Origin: Labyrinthula sp. Ha
Taxonomy: Eukaryota > Sar > Bigyra > Labyrinthulida > Labyrinthulaceae
Assembly (NCBI GenBank): GCA_015227615.1
Contig: JAALGZ010000013.1
Location: 1,178,001 to 1,242,000, forward strand
Direction of reading: 5' to 3'
DNA: 64,000 nt
Below, piece after piece: positions 1-10,449 of the stretch (the first letter of the stretch is position 1; each line of letters starts with the position of its first letter). The notes below the pieces were generated by a model. That model had not been told where the DNA came from, did no database searches, and saw only the letters and a program-made list of their open reading frames with translations. Both the position numbers and the translations under genes were made by a program.

Positions 1-3000
1 TTTTTCGAAATGTCATTCAATTACCCCATTGAAATAATGTTCATTGTAACTCCAGGGTGCACTAGAAGAAGGAAACCCCAAAATAGAGCCGTGAAACAAA
101 ATTTCTTCTTATATCTAGGGGATTTTTTAGCTGAAAATAAGTTCAGTTCATTAATAGAAACCGTCTCTTTAGCTTTCTGAATCGGATATAAGATGAAAAA
201 TAAAACTATAGCATATATTGTCCGAAATCACTCCTTATGTACTTGTAGTGAAATGAAGATCTATGGAATTACTATTGCTATCTATCATGAAGAATATTTA
301 GCAGATGTACAGTCATCTTTGTTCCCATTGAGCTAGATTTACCATTATTCGCTAGCTAACAAGGTGAATACAAGTGGAATTTTATCTTGGACTTGTAATA
401 AATTTTGACTTCACGAGGGGTTATAAGTAATCTGTGCATTAGATTAGGATACAAATGATAATGAAACACAGATTACAGTTACATACACACTGAATGAAGC
501 CAAGTAAGAAAAGAAGCAGTCGCTGAACAAAAAATGTGGTATGATAATTCAACTGATGTTATCAACACAATGTTCCACAGATATTAGTTCAATCAATTTT
601 TTATTTCACATTGCTATTTTTTTGCTGTTTTCTTATATTTTACCTGGGAGAATAATTATATTACTTTTGATATTAGCTGGGAAAGTTTGAAGCGGATCTT
701 TTCCCTTTCTTAAAAATTCTAAAGTCAGGCCTCAACAATATTTTCACATGTTTTCCCATTCAATAAAAACAAGAAAAAACTTTCAGCAGGGAACAGATAA
801 GAAACAAATCCGGGTAAAGTTTTACGAATAAGATAAATTAAAATGGAGATTATCCAACTCACCAGCAATGTTTATAATACAGAAAAAGCATTGACTGAAC
901 ACTTATGGCCTAAGTTCTTTCTTTAAGTATGAGTAATTTGCTAAAATAAACTTTGAGTATAGATAGATTTCCTAGGTGAGGATGATTTACGTAAAGGATT
1001 GAATATTATATATAATTTCTCTTCGAAAAGATTTTAATTTGCCATGTAAAATTAGAGAGGCTGCTATCAATAATGTTTGATATTAATGGGGGATTTGTCG
1101 ATTTCAATAGCATAAAAACCCTTTTCGTTGTGGCAAAACCTTAAATAAGAGAATAATAGTGGCAACAAACTACTTTAAATTTAGCATACTTTGAAATCAA
1201 GCGGGTTTATTTGTTTTAGTAAAATAACAACATAAAATGTGCCTATTCAGAAAACGTTACTAAAAGTAATATTTAGAATAGGGAAAATTCTTATGAGAAG
1301 CAACAAGACTACGTGAGTGAACTTATATCATTTATACCCAATAGCGATTTCAAATGTCCCGAGAAAGCTTTATTTGCTCTAAGCAAGTTCAGTCTTAATC
1401 CATCACCGAAACTTCAGTTACATAAGCCCATATAAACCATTCAATGGAGTTTATAAAATCTTCTTTTATTCATACAGGTCGGTAGATCTATAGTCATAGA
1501 ATACATGTTTAGCTATCTAATCTATAGTCCACTAAAACACACATCTGTTTAAGAAGAAAAGAATGAATATGGTACATAAGTACTTGCTCTCAACATTTTA
1601 GTGTCACCAAGCACAGTACTACTGGAGTGCAACCAGAAAAATATATTTAATTCAATGAGTTAGAAGAATTGAAATTAAAACTTTTATGACTCTTTAACTA
1701 GGCGATTAAAATAAAATAGTTTACTGGGAAGCTGTTTGGTTTGAGAAGTTTAAAGCGTTCATTAACTACAACATTCATAAGTACATTAGGTTTCCTTTGC
1801 AAAAGATTTACGATATTTTTTGAAACTTTAGTGAGTGAAGGAGACAGATATTCTAAAATACCCGGGATAGTATAATTTAAAACTACTCAAAGGCTTTATT
1901 TTCTAACTGTTTATGCGCGATTCTAAGTTTATATTGCATGTGTCAGTAGAGATTTGATGATTTAGTAGAATGTTTCTTTTCCAAAGTCACTCCCTGGTGA
2001 CACCCTCTATAGCGCCTATGAATAATATTGGATTTGTTGATAATTTATCGGTAAATTTTACCCAGATTATTCTTTAAGCAATCAATGATACTTAATTTTA
2101 TTGAAGTGATTATTGAAAATTAAGTGATTTTTAACATAAAACCACAATCATTTGATGCGATTCGTAGCTAGAAATTTCCTATTGATAATCATAATCAAAA
2201 CTAGGATCCTGTGCCTACAGTTAATTTTCATCAATTAGGGTATCTACTTGTAATCCATGACAGCTTTCATCAACAGTGTCCTGATCACTTGGTTATGTTT
2301 AATGAATAGTAGGATAGACCAGCCACTTTTTAAGTGTCTTCCTAAACCAAGGAACTAAATACATGACACAAGTTGGTAGCGGCCACCAATATATTATCAT
2401 CTTAAGACCCTGGTTTCGGTTAGAGCACTGCGTGAACCTCAATTATTATTCCCTAAGTTAAGCATTTTTCAGAACAAGAATTAATGGACAGGAAAAGTGT
2501 CAGCAATACATCGATTTTTCTAATCAGCATTTATGCATTGATAATGAGCTTCGAACTTTTGTGCTTCCTGTATAGCGTCTATGGAATCTTATGCACAGGT
2601 ACGTTATTACCTTTTCTCAATTTTATATGATAAGTCTATTTGACGAAAATTTGTTCTTGGCGCAGCCATGTTCTATTGCCTACAGATGTTATATGCGGGT
2701 TTGAGCCAGTGCTGCCGCTTCCTTTTCCGCCCTAGGTGCTTTGAGACACATTTTGAGTTAGTTAATGTAATAATTATTTTTCAAGGTGCTCTAGAGTGTT
2801 GGTGGAACTTTTTGGTCCTGATATCTTATTACTATCCGGTTTATTCTTGTATGGGCGTACTATGAAATTCTGAAAAGCTCTAATTGGCTTAAAATGTATC
2901 CTTGAACCCTAGTTTCTACGCTGCTCAAGATAATTATCACGGTGAAAGTTAAGTTTGTGGTTTTTAGTCTTGTACTTGCTCCTAACTATTACATCAATCT

Positions 3001-3809
3001 AAAATGAAGAATGAAGAACATTGCCCTATAAGGGGGGGGGGTCTGTTTCTCCTGGTCTTACCTTCTTCTTTACCTGCATGATCTCGATTACCTAGAAAGT
3101 TATTCTTTCAAACAAGTTTACTGAACCTTTTAAACCTGATCCCACACGAACTTATCACTACTGTAGATAAAAAGTGTAAGCAAGGAGCCATAGACTAGAA
3201 CTCCGAATGCAATAGCTTCAATAGCGTAATGTAGTCATCTTTTGGTTAATTACTTTCAGCATGCAGTGAAACTTGCCTCTGCATGCACCGTCACCTTTTC
3301 ATACAAGATTTCAAGGGCTTCTAACAATTGCACCTTTTCGTGTCGGTATAATGATTAGAGTTTAGTACCCTTCAAGTTATTTGCTACCCATAAAGCACAA
3401 TCTTGTTGTGAAGATAAGCATCATCGTAAAATTAACGATTCCCCCTACCTTTAGTGATAAGATTAAGTCCAAAGTTCCTCTCTGCAAAATTTTCTTGTAG
3501 ATGTATGCCTTTCTTGGGAATAAACAAGTAAGCTGAGAGATTTTGGTAAATCCTAGGCCTTATTTAAAACTTATTTGTAAAAGGCCATTACAGTTGAGAC
3601 ATTTGATTTAGAAACACAAGCGTTTCAAGATGAGCTTTTTGTTTTGCAGTCATCTCAGTATCCAATGTATAGCAAGGACTTGAAAATTCAATTCTATCCA
3701 GAGCTCTGGTAAATGGTTGCATGAACACTTCCCAGCAACATTTAAATTGAGACATTCCTCTTCTTGAAGTACTGATTGTTCCTAAGAAACCTATAAAAAT
3801 GAAGGATAT
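1..3809. other. gene-poor stretch, no gene recognised
   Basis: No reading frame here looks like a conserved protein. The longest, about 65 codons at 2668-2865, has no recognisable family and an untypical composition, and I treat it as chance. A run of ten G lies at 3032-3041. A short coding-like patch lies at about 3580-3710 on the + strand, just before the next entry, and may be part of the same unrecognised gene or a remnant of it. I saw no tRNA-like fold. Confidence 0.5.
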
Positions 3810-4292
3810 ATGATTTCAATTTATCAAGTCTTGAATGTTAATTTTGTTCTGAAGAGTTCGAAATCAGTTCTCTTAGCATTTGTTGATGCAAGACTGGAGG
3901 TTATGCTCAAAGGTAGATTGAGAGTATATTTCCAGTTTTCAGTACCCATCACTAAAAAAAACGAGCCGATTTTTGTATCAAACCAAATCCGTGCACCGTT
4001 ACTTTCATGGGGTAAATCTCTTTGTAGGTTGGTGAACTTTGTTCTGCCAGAGGGCTATCAAGCAATCAGATCGGTTTATTCGGGTTACATTCATGTATTC
4101 AAGATTAAGGGTAAAATAGCAGAGGCAAATATACAACTTAAGGAACCACGGGATAGAAAGTTGCATCTCGAAGGAGAGTTAGTACTATTTCCAGTCGCAG
4201 ATAATTATGTTTGCATTGGTTTTCCCTCGTACAAGCACATTCTCAACTTCGAATGGAAAATCGCACTCTTAAACCGCCTCCGCGCCATATAA
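3810..4292 (+). CDS. hypothetical protein, 160 residues
   Basis: An ATG-to-TAA frame of 160 codons, by far the longest in the first 5.7 kb. The predicted protein alternates hydrophobic and charged residues in a way that suggests beta strands, has no clear membrane segment or signal peptide, and ends in a basic stretch (LLNRLRAI). I do not recognise a family. A second coding-like patch about 100 bp upstream, in another frame, could be an upstream exon, given how short introns are elsewhere in this window, or a sign that the gene is decaying. Length and composition are the only support. Confidence 0.3.
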   Translation: MISIYQVLNVNFVLKSSKSVLLAFVDARLEVMLKGRLRVYFQFSVPITKKNEPIFVSNQIRAPLLSWGKSLCRLVNFVLPEGYQAIRSVYSGYIHVFKIKGKIAEANIQLKEPRDRKLHLEGELVLFPVADNYVCIGFPSYKHILNFEWKIALLNRLRAI

Positions 4293-4556
4293 CTACTACT
4301 TATCTGAAAAAAAATGGCTAACTCATACTATATGCCTGTACCAGTACAAAGCTACACGTAATATGCATGACGTTAGTTGTCCTAAGCGAGCTTTTAACTT
4401 GGTTGTTGATATCAGCAGACTTAAACGAATGAAAAAATATTTCCATATGTCAAGTGTGTTCTGAGCTATTGCCATTCCAACAAGAATATTCACGGAGCAG
4501 ACGACAATCTCCTTACAAACAGCTTTTGGTTTTGGGTAAGGAGACTTTACTTGGTA

Positions 4557-5033
4557 CCTAGGGGTGGGATTTAATGAAAGATATCAATAATTCTTGGATA
4601 ATCATTTTGATTCCAACTATCAAAAAAAAGAATTAAGTTTTTTTTTCTTTTCAAATGATTCTGAATTTATATTGATTGTCAATTGATTATCAAAATAAGA
4701 ATGGGCCATGCGACCCAGTTCTAGGCTGCCGAAAATATATGACTCAGTTTCTTCACCATACGAAAACCCTTAAGAACTTGCCACTTGACATATGAATAAT
4801 CCATTAATAGTATGTGGTTGAGTCATGTGACGAATTTTATGAAGCTTTGACTATTGTCCGAAAATTGAAAAAACAGTCCCTTCACCTGCTTTGCTCATGG
4901 CCTCTTGGTTCAATTTATTACTGATAATCAATAATCAAAACAAGTGGTTGGGGAAATATCAGAATAAATCATTAAGAAAGATATAGGCAAATTTCTCATT
5001 GATAAACTATCAACAAATCAAATCCCACCCCTA
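4557..5033. mobile_element. hAT-like miniature inverted-repeat element (MITE)
   Basis: The ends are an inverted repeat: AGGGGTGGGATTT at 4560-4572 and its reverse complement ending at 5032. Outside these the octamer ACTTGGTA occurs at 4549-4556 and again at 5033-5040, as expected of a target-site duplication, though the exact boundary is ambiguous by one or two bases. An 8-bp duplication and a TAGGGGTGGG-type terminus are typical of the hAT superfamily. The interior, about 475 bp, is AT-rich and has no frame of useful length, so the element is non-autonomous and needs a transposase from elsewhere. The perfect 13-bp ends suggest an insertion that is not very old. It is a plain DNA transposon. 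Confidence 0.6.
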
Positions 5034-5040
5034 CTTGGTA

Positions 5041-5737
5041 AAAATACTTTTTTCTAAATAGAGATCACTGACTCTTACACATTATTCCATTGTTGTAAGT
5101 CGTGATCGAGACTGAAACCCAAATCGGGCAAACGAGAAGTATGCAGCGGATACTGCATCACACATTATCTAGAATTGAAGTATTCTAATTTTGCAGATGT
5201 ATTGGAGAAATAGTTGTTATGCTCTTTGGCGTACAACAAAACCTTAACCAAGTAAGTTTGCTCAAAATTTTGTTTCATTCGCAACCCTTCCTAGTTATAT
5301 CCAGTTAGGAGACTGGGTACACGATTTTACCCTATCCGCAGGGCCCAGCCTTTGTTCATATTGCACTTCTGCGTTTCTCAACTAAACCAAAATCTCTTAA
5401 TTTATTATAAGAAATGTGCATTAACTATGCGCACCCAGTGCAGTTTCCCGGGTTACAAGAGCTAGAACTTAGTCAGAAAGAATACCTCCAGTTTCTCTCT
5501 ATGTCTGTAAAAATGTTTCTATTTTTCTCGTAACTTTCAACGAAAAGGTACTAGCCTAATAGTCCACAGCCACGGCTTTTAATCATTTGAAAACTAGCGG
5601 AGAATAAGTAAACTAGGTAAGGCCCCGAGTACCTCAAAACTTCCGTAAGCAGCAATCCGTAATCATCACCTTGAAAGGAACTAACTTGCCAAAACTAAGT
5701 CATTAGAATCTTTTTTGAACAGTTTTGTATAAGTAAC
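5041..5737. other. intergenic, nothing recognised
   Basis: About 700 bp between the MITE and the 3' end of the cytochrome b5 reductase gene. I see no frame, repeat or RNA fold here that I can support. Confidence 0.4.
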
Positions 5738-7236
5738 TCAAAGTGATTCCATCATAGAGTAACTCCACCCCTGTTTTAGCAGCATTTTCATGATATTGCT
5801 TATGCGTGGGTTGTCTCTAGGACCAAATGGTTCAAAACCTGGCGGTCCACTTAGTAATAGCCGGATACTCTCATCTTCATAACTGTCTAAAACTAAAATA
5901 AAAAAATAGATGAACCCGGGAAAGGTAAACAATTAGGAAAGGCTTGAAAAGTTCCTGGTCCGAATGAACCAAAATAATAATTCTCATTTGTGGAGCGTTC
6001 TTCACTGAGAACAAAAGTCAGGGTTATTCCATATTCTTTTAAACTCTCCCACCAATCCAGGAAAAGAATATCTTCCAGTTTCTTGGCACAGATTAGAATA
6101 AATAACTCCGTGGAGACATCTTCATTTTTCAGTAGGTACTGCACAATTTGAATCATAGGCAATACTCCGGTTCCAGCTCCTATCAATCCCAACTTCTTAA
6201 TTTCACCCTGAAACTTACCTTCTCCTCTCATTCCTTCAATTCGAATAAAATTCCTTTGAAACCTAACATGACTAATTACAAATCCAACTTCTACATTTAA
6301 GTCCATGCGGTTTTCGTCGGCAAGCAGCATCGAAAAATGTCCGGTTCCATATAACTTGATAACGAGAACCAAAACATCTTCAGCTTCTTCTATAGGAGAG
6401 CTTTTCTGCGGCGTAAAATTGATCAATGGCGTTAACGGTCGAACTACAGCTTTTCTTCCGTTAAGAGAAAGTTTCACAAGAACATGAAACGGACAAGATT
6501 TAGTTTCAACAGTTGAAATTAACTTCTTCATCTGAGAGGATTTTCTTTCTGGAAAAGTGAGCAACATCTTATAGTGATATTTTTGAGGAAGCTGAGAAAG
6601 AGAAGAGATTTTTGCAGGTATCCAGTTCTTGTGCATTTTCCTCGGACAATAAAATTTTGAAGTGGAATAGTTCTTTATATTTCCTATAAAAGAATTTTGA
6701 GGCAAAAATCCTTTGGGATTGATATACTTATGAAATTCGTCAAATAAATAAGTGCAGTCCTCACCTGCAGCCTTAGCTAAGTCAAAGTGGCCACCAGGAT
6801 GATCCACATAAGTTTTTAGACTGTATACTTTTCCATGGAGTAACGTCCAAGGATCATTGCTCATATCATTATGCCTTCTGAGCTCTGAAAGAAGTTGTTG
6901 TTGTGTAAGCGACTTTACTTGCACAGCAAGAACCCCGCCCATTGAGGAAGTAATACTAGAAGGCGGAGCATTTCGAGGTCTGAATACTTTATGTCTTTCA
7001 TTTGGAAACAATTCTAGTTTTATTGGCATTTCTGCAGTTGAACCATTGTCGGTTTCAGCCGTTCCAGAAGGTTGCGGCTTTTGTCTTATGTTTCCGTTTT
7101 CCTGGAGCATTCTTCTCTGTCTCCCTTTGCTCAAGGTTTTGGGCAGATTTGCAGGATCTGCAAAGGTTCGCAAAAGCTGAAACGAAAAGAAGTAACAGTC
7201 TAAAGAGGCTAGACGGACTTGGAGCATAAGAGTCAT
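5738..7236 (-). CDS. cytochrome b5 / cytochrome b5 reductase fusion (CYB5R4-like)
   Basis: A flavohaem oxidoreductase that passes electrons from NAD(P)H through FAD to an attached b5 haem. The cytochrome b5 domain spans about residues 125-190, with HPGG at 146-149 and a second haem-ligand candidate, His169, in FHKY. The reductase follows, with the FAD-binding RPLTP (266-270, usually RxYT/S), GAGTGVLPM at 353-361 and, after a short intron, the NAD-site SGPPGF. The CS/p23 domain of animal CYB5R4 (Ncb5or) is not evident: only about 20 residues separate the two modules. The frame ends shortly after GTFQAF and resumes in another frame, so an intron is needed (separate entry). Residues 1-120 are low-complexity. 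A 42-nt in-frame segment at 7177-7218 has GT and TTTCAG ends and may be another intron. The likely product is about 490 residues. Nitrate reductase is excluded because no molybdopterin domain is present. Confidence 0.85.
5893..5930 (-). other. short intron in the cytochrome b5 reductase gene
   Basis: The C-terminal NAD-binding part (SGPPGF) lies in a different frame from the rest of the reductase. The acceptor is TTTTAG ending at 5893 (coding strand). Two donors keep the frame: GTTTAC at 5930 (38 nt) or GTTCAT at 5915 (23 nt). Both have phase 1. Sequence alone does not choose between them. Confidence 0.6.
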
Positions 7237-7806
7237 TTTTTATAAGATTCACCTATTAAAATTGTTTTGCTGGTTTTAAAGTTAATTGTATTTTACTATT
7301 CCTTCAAGAGAGCCATAACTTCTTTATACATGGAAGTGTAAGCCATTTACAAAGCTAGAAGCCTACCTAATGGAATATATAAACAATAATTTTGCGCAAA
7401 GCTTAAAATATACGCCAAGGAGTTGCACAGTGTTTAATTGGAACAAAAACCAGAATATAATATTTCAATTACTTTGTTCAACGTGAATTTCAAGAATCAC
7501 AGTGAGGAAAATAGTAAGAATAAACTTTCCAGTAACAAGTTGCGTGTGGTGAATCACCAAAGGATGGTTTGGGAAACGTATGCAAAGATTTTTTCGACCC
7601 CCACTTGTTAGGTCTAGAAAGATTACTAAAATATTATTCCGAGTAGTTGAATAGCCCATAACTTGCACGTTAAATTATATCTGCTTTATTCAGCTACTCT
7701 AACCACTTGAACATATGGAAGAAATAGGAACTCCTTCGTGTGCCTCTGTGATTCTGCGATACACATAGAAAGCTGAAGTTTACGGTAATCAAACTTGACA
7801 TTTAAA
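7237..7806. other. intergenic between two minus-strand genes
   Basis: About 570 bp between the reductase start and the metE stop. It presumably holds the reductase promoter and the metE 3' end. No motif stood out and the small frames look random. Confidence 0.4.
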
Positions 7807-10116
7807 CTATGCGTGAATTTTTCTCATCTCCTTAGCTGCTGTGACCATTTTCTCAAGAGCTTCGTTGGTTTCTTTCCATCCTCTGGTTTTCAAACCACAA
7901 TCTGGGTTTACCCAAACTCTCTCCTTCTGAATCTTTGCAACAGCTTTTTTTAAGAGGTCAACCATTTCCTCCAAACTTGGAACCCTTGGAGAGTGGATAT
8001 CATATACACCAGGACCAATCTCGTTCGGGTAGTTGAAGTCTTCGAACGCTTTAAGAAGCTTCATGTCTCCTCTGCTGGTTTCAATGGTGATAACGTCGGC
8101 ATCCATATCAGCAATAGGTCTAATAAGGACGTTAAAGTCACTGTAACACATATGTGTGTGAATCTGAGTTTCATCACGAACACCAGCAGCACTCAGCTTG
8201 AAGCTGTCTACAGCCCATTTCAGATACTCGTCATGCTTAGCTACTCTAAGCGGAAGTCCTTCTCTGAATGCCGGTTCGTCAATCTGAATAACCTTAATTC
8301 CAACAGTCTCCAAATCTACAACCTCGTCTCTTAGAGCAAGAGCAATCTGCTTGGCAGTGGTTTCTCTTGGCTGATCGTCACGAACAAAAGACCAGCACAA
8401 GATAGTAACTGGACCAGTAAGCATACCCTTCATATGTTTCTTGGTCAAACTTTGTGCGTATTTAATCCATCTGGTGGTCATTGGAGTAGGTCTGAAAACA
8501 TCCCCAAAAATAATAGGTGGTTTTACACATCTGGAACCATAGGACTGTACCCAACCATATTGGGTAAATGCAAAGCCTTCAAGTAGTTCCCCAAAATATT
8601 CAACCATATCGTTTCTTTCTGGTTCTCCGTGAACAAGAACGTCGAGGTCAAGTTTTTCCTGGGCTTCAACCATCTGCGTAATCTCTTTTTCCATACCTTT
8701 TTCATAGTCAGCGTCACTTAGCTTTCCATTCTTATTCAATCTTCTTTGACGTCTAATTTCAGGGGTTTGAGGAAATGATCCAATTGTGGTGGTTGGGAAA
8801 AGAGGTAATCCTAAACTCTTCTTCTGAGCCTCAGCTCTAACAGGGTATGGATTAGCTCTGTCAATCATCTCAGGTGTAATTGCGGATACGCGGTCCTTTA
8901 CAGTTTGGTTGTGAATCTTTTTGGAAGATTTTCGTGCAGCAGCTGCATCGTCAGAAGCTTTAAGCTCTGCCGCACAAGCTTCTCCATTAGCCAACTTAGT
9001 AAGGGTAACGACTTCAATAACCTTTTGAGTTGCAAAAGCCAACCATTGCTTAATTTCAGCAGACAACTTCTTCTCGGAATCAAGATCCACTGGACTGTGA
9101 AGAAGACTACAACTACTTGCGACAAATATTTTTTCAGTAGGTCGGTTGGCAGCTGCAACAGCACTCTTTACGAATTCAGCAGTCTTAGATAGGTCGTTTC
9201 TCCATATGTTTCTTCCATTAACTACTCCAAGGGAAACAATTTTGTCAGCACCAATTTTCGGCAAGACAGTCTCTACTTGTTCTGGTCCACGAACAAGATC
9301 AACGTGCAGTCCAGCAACTGGAAGGTTTACAAAAAGGTCAATATTTTCCTTAGCAACATCTGCAAAGTATGTTGCAACAATAACAGACAGTCCGCATTTG
9401 GAAAGAGCTTCGTGCGAAGATTTAACTGCCGTTCTCCACTCATCCTCAACGTCCATAACCAATACAGGTTCGTCAATTTGAATGAACTTAACTCCAAGAG
9501 CTTTTACTTTTGCAAAGATCTCTTCATACACCTTGACCACTTTGTCCAAAACAGAAACTCTCTTGAACTCAGAGTTGTCACTCTTTTCAACACCCAAGTA
9601 CAGGTAACTAGTAGGTCCCACAAGTACAGGTTTAACCTTCTCAGCAGGAACTCCAGAGTCAATTGCTTCTTTGATCTCATCAAATATTTTTTCAGTAGAC
9701 AGGGAGAACTCCAAAGTCTCACTGATTTCAGGCACCATGTAGTGATAATTTGTATCAAACCATTTGGTCATAGCCATAGCTGGAGCATCTTCTCCGGTTG
9801 GTGCTCTTCCTCTCCCCATTCTAAAGTAAGTATCCAAGTCAACAGGGGTTCCCTTAGGGTGGTTGTATCTCGGTGGTACAGCCCCAAGAAGTGCGGAAGT
9901 ATCCAAGATATGATCATAGAATGCGAAATCATTGACAGTTACAAAGGAAGTATTATTCGCGGTTTGAACTGCAACGTTTTTTGCCCTGATGTCCTTTGCT
10001 TTTGCCAAAAGTTCAGCTTGAGTAGATTTTCCAGCCCAATATGCTTCTACAGCCTTTTTAGTCTCACGGTTTGGTCCAATACGAGGAAATCCAAGGATAT
10101 GTGATTGAATTGTCAT
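7807..10116 (-). CDS. MET6/metE: cobalamin-independent methionine synthase
   Basis: 5-methyltetrahydropteroyltriglutamate-homocysteine methyltransferase, the vitamin-B12-independent last step of methionine synthesis, normally cytosolic. The product has 769 residues in one exon, close to the family norm of 750-770. Both halves of the double-barrel enzyme are present. The N-terminal half opens with ILGFPRIGPNRE. The catalytic half contains the zinc ligands His655 and Cys657 (THMCYSDFN), Glu679 and Cys740 (NPDCGLKTRGW). These four fall exactly 14 residues later than His641, Cys643, Glu665 and Cys726 of E. coli MetE, so the active site looks complete. ATG at 10116 and TAG at the end. It shares a 333-bp divergent intergenic region with the 606-residue gene at 10450. 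No targeting peptide is visible. The organism should not need B12 for methionine. Confidence 0.98.
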   Translation of the reverse strand: MTIQSHILGFPRIGPNRETKKAVEAYWAGKSTQAELLAKAKDIRAKNVAVQTANNTSFVTVNDFAFYDHILDTSALLGAVPPRYNHPKGTPVDLDTYFRMGRGRAPTGEDAPAMAMTKWFDTNYHYMVPEISETLEFSLSTEKIFDEIKEAIDSGVPAEKVKPVLVGPTSYLYLGVEKSDNSEFKRVSVLDKVVKVYEEIFAKVKALGVKFIQIDEPVLVMDVEDEWRTAVKSSHEALSKCGLSVIVATYFADVAKENIDLFVNLPVAGLHVDLVRGPEQVETVLPKIGADKIVSLGVVNGRNIWRNDLSKTAEFVKSAVAAANRPTEKIFVASSCSLLHSPVDLDSEKKLSAEIKQWLAFATQKVIEVVTLTKLANGEACAAELKASDDAAAARKSSKKIHNQTVKDRVSAITPEMIDRANPYPVRAEAQKKSLGLPLFPTTTIGSFPQTPEIRRQRRLNKNGKLSDADYEKGMEKEITQMVEAQEKLDLDVLVHGEPERNDMVEYFGELLEGFAFTQYGWVQSYGSRCVKPPIIFGDVFRPTPMTTRWIKYAQSLTKKHMKGMLTGPVTILCWSFVRDDQPRETTAKQIALALRDEVVDLETVGIKVIQIDEPAFREGLPLRVAKHDEYLKWAVDSFKLSAAGVRDETQIHTHMCYSDFNVLIRPIADMDADVITIETSRGDMKLLKAFEDFNYPNEIGPGVYDIHSPRVPSLEEMVDLLKKAVAKIQKERVWVNPDCGLKTRGWKETNEALEKMVTAAKEMRKIHA

Positions 10117-10449
10117 TTTTTATTACTCTTTCTTAACGCTTAAATAAGTGTTCTTGTTATTTTTGCTTCCATCCGTTGTGCCCCGTTATGTGATATTTAA
10201 CACAATATGATAACTCTGTGTAACTTAATATGCGATAATTACCAAAACATGTGGTTAGAGAAGAAATCTTTGCCTAATATGGAGTCACAATTGTTATGTG
10301 GAAGTTAACGATCGGGTGGTTCTTCACTGCAGATTCAAAAGTTGATATTTGACCCCTTAATAAACTCAATATCTGGACTGATTTGGGCAAGTTAATAAGC
10401 CAGCAATGGATGACAAAATATGGCAGTTTTAACTATATTGGGTTAAAGA
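10117..10449. promoter_or_regulatory. divergent intergenic region (likely shared promoter)
   Basis: 333 bp separate the start codons of the methionine synthase (-) and the 606-residue protein (+), so both promoters must lie here or overlap. It is AT-rich and I cannot name a specific factor site. Confidence 0.5.

Noticed and set aside
2668-2865. 65-codon frame in the first gene-poor stretch
   Set aside because: Cys/Phe-rich, no family, no neighbouring support; consistent with chance.
3032-3041. Poly-G run as a G-quadruplex or telomere relic
   Set aside because: It is a single run of ten G without repeats of the run or telomeric units nearby.
9277-10104. A 275-codon frame on the + strand opposite methionine synthase
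   Set aside because: It is the shadow of metE, whose active-site residues are all present on the other strand; its composition is not protein-like.
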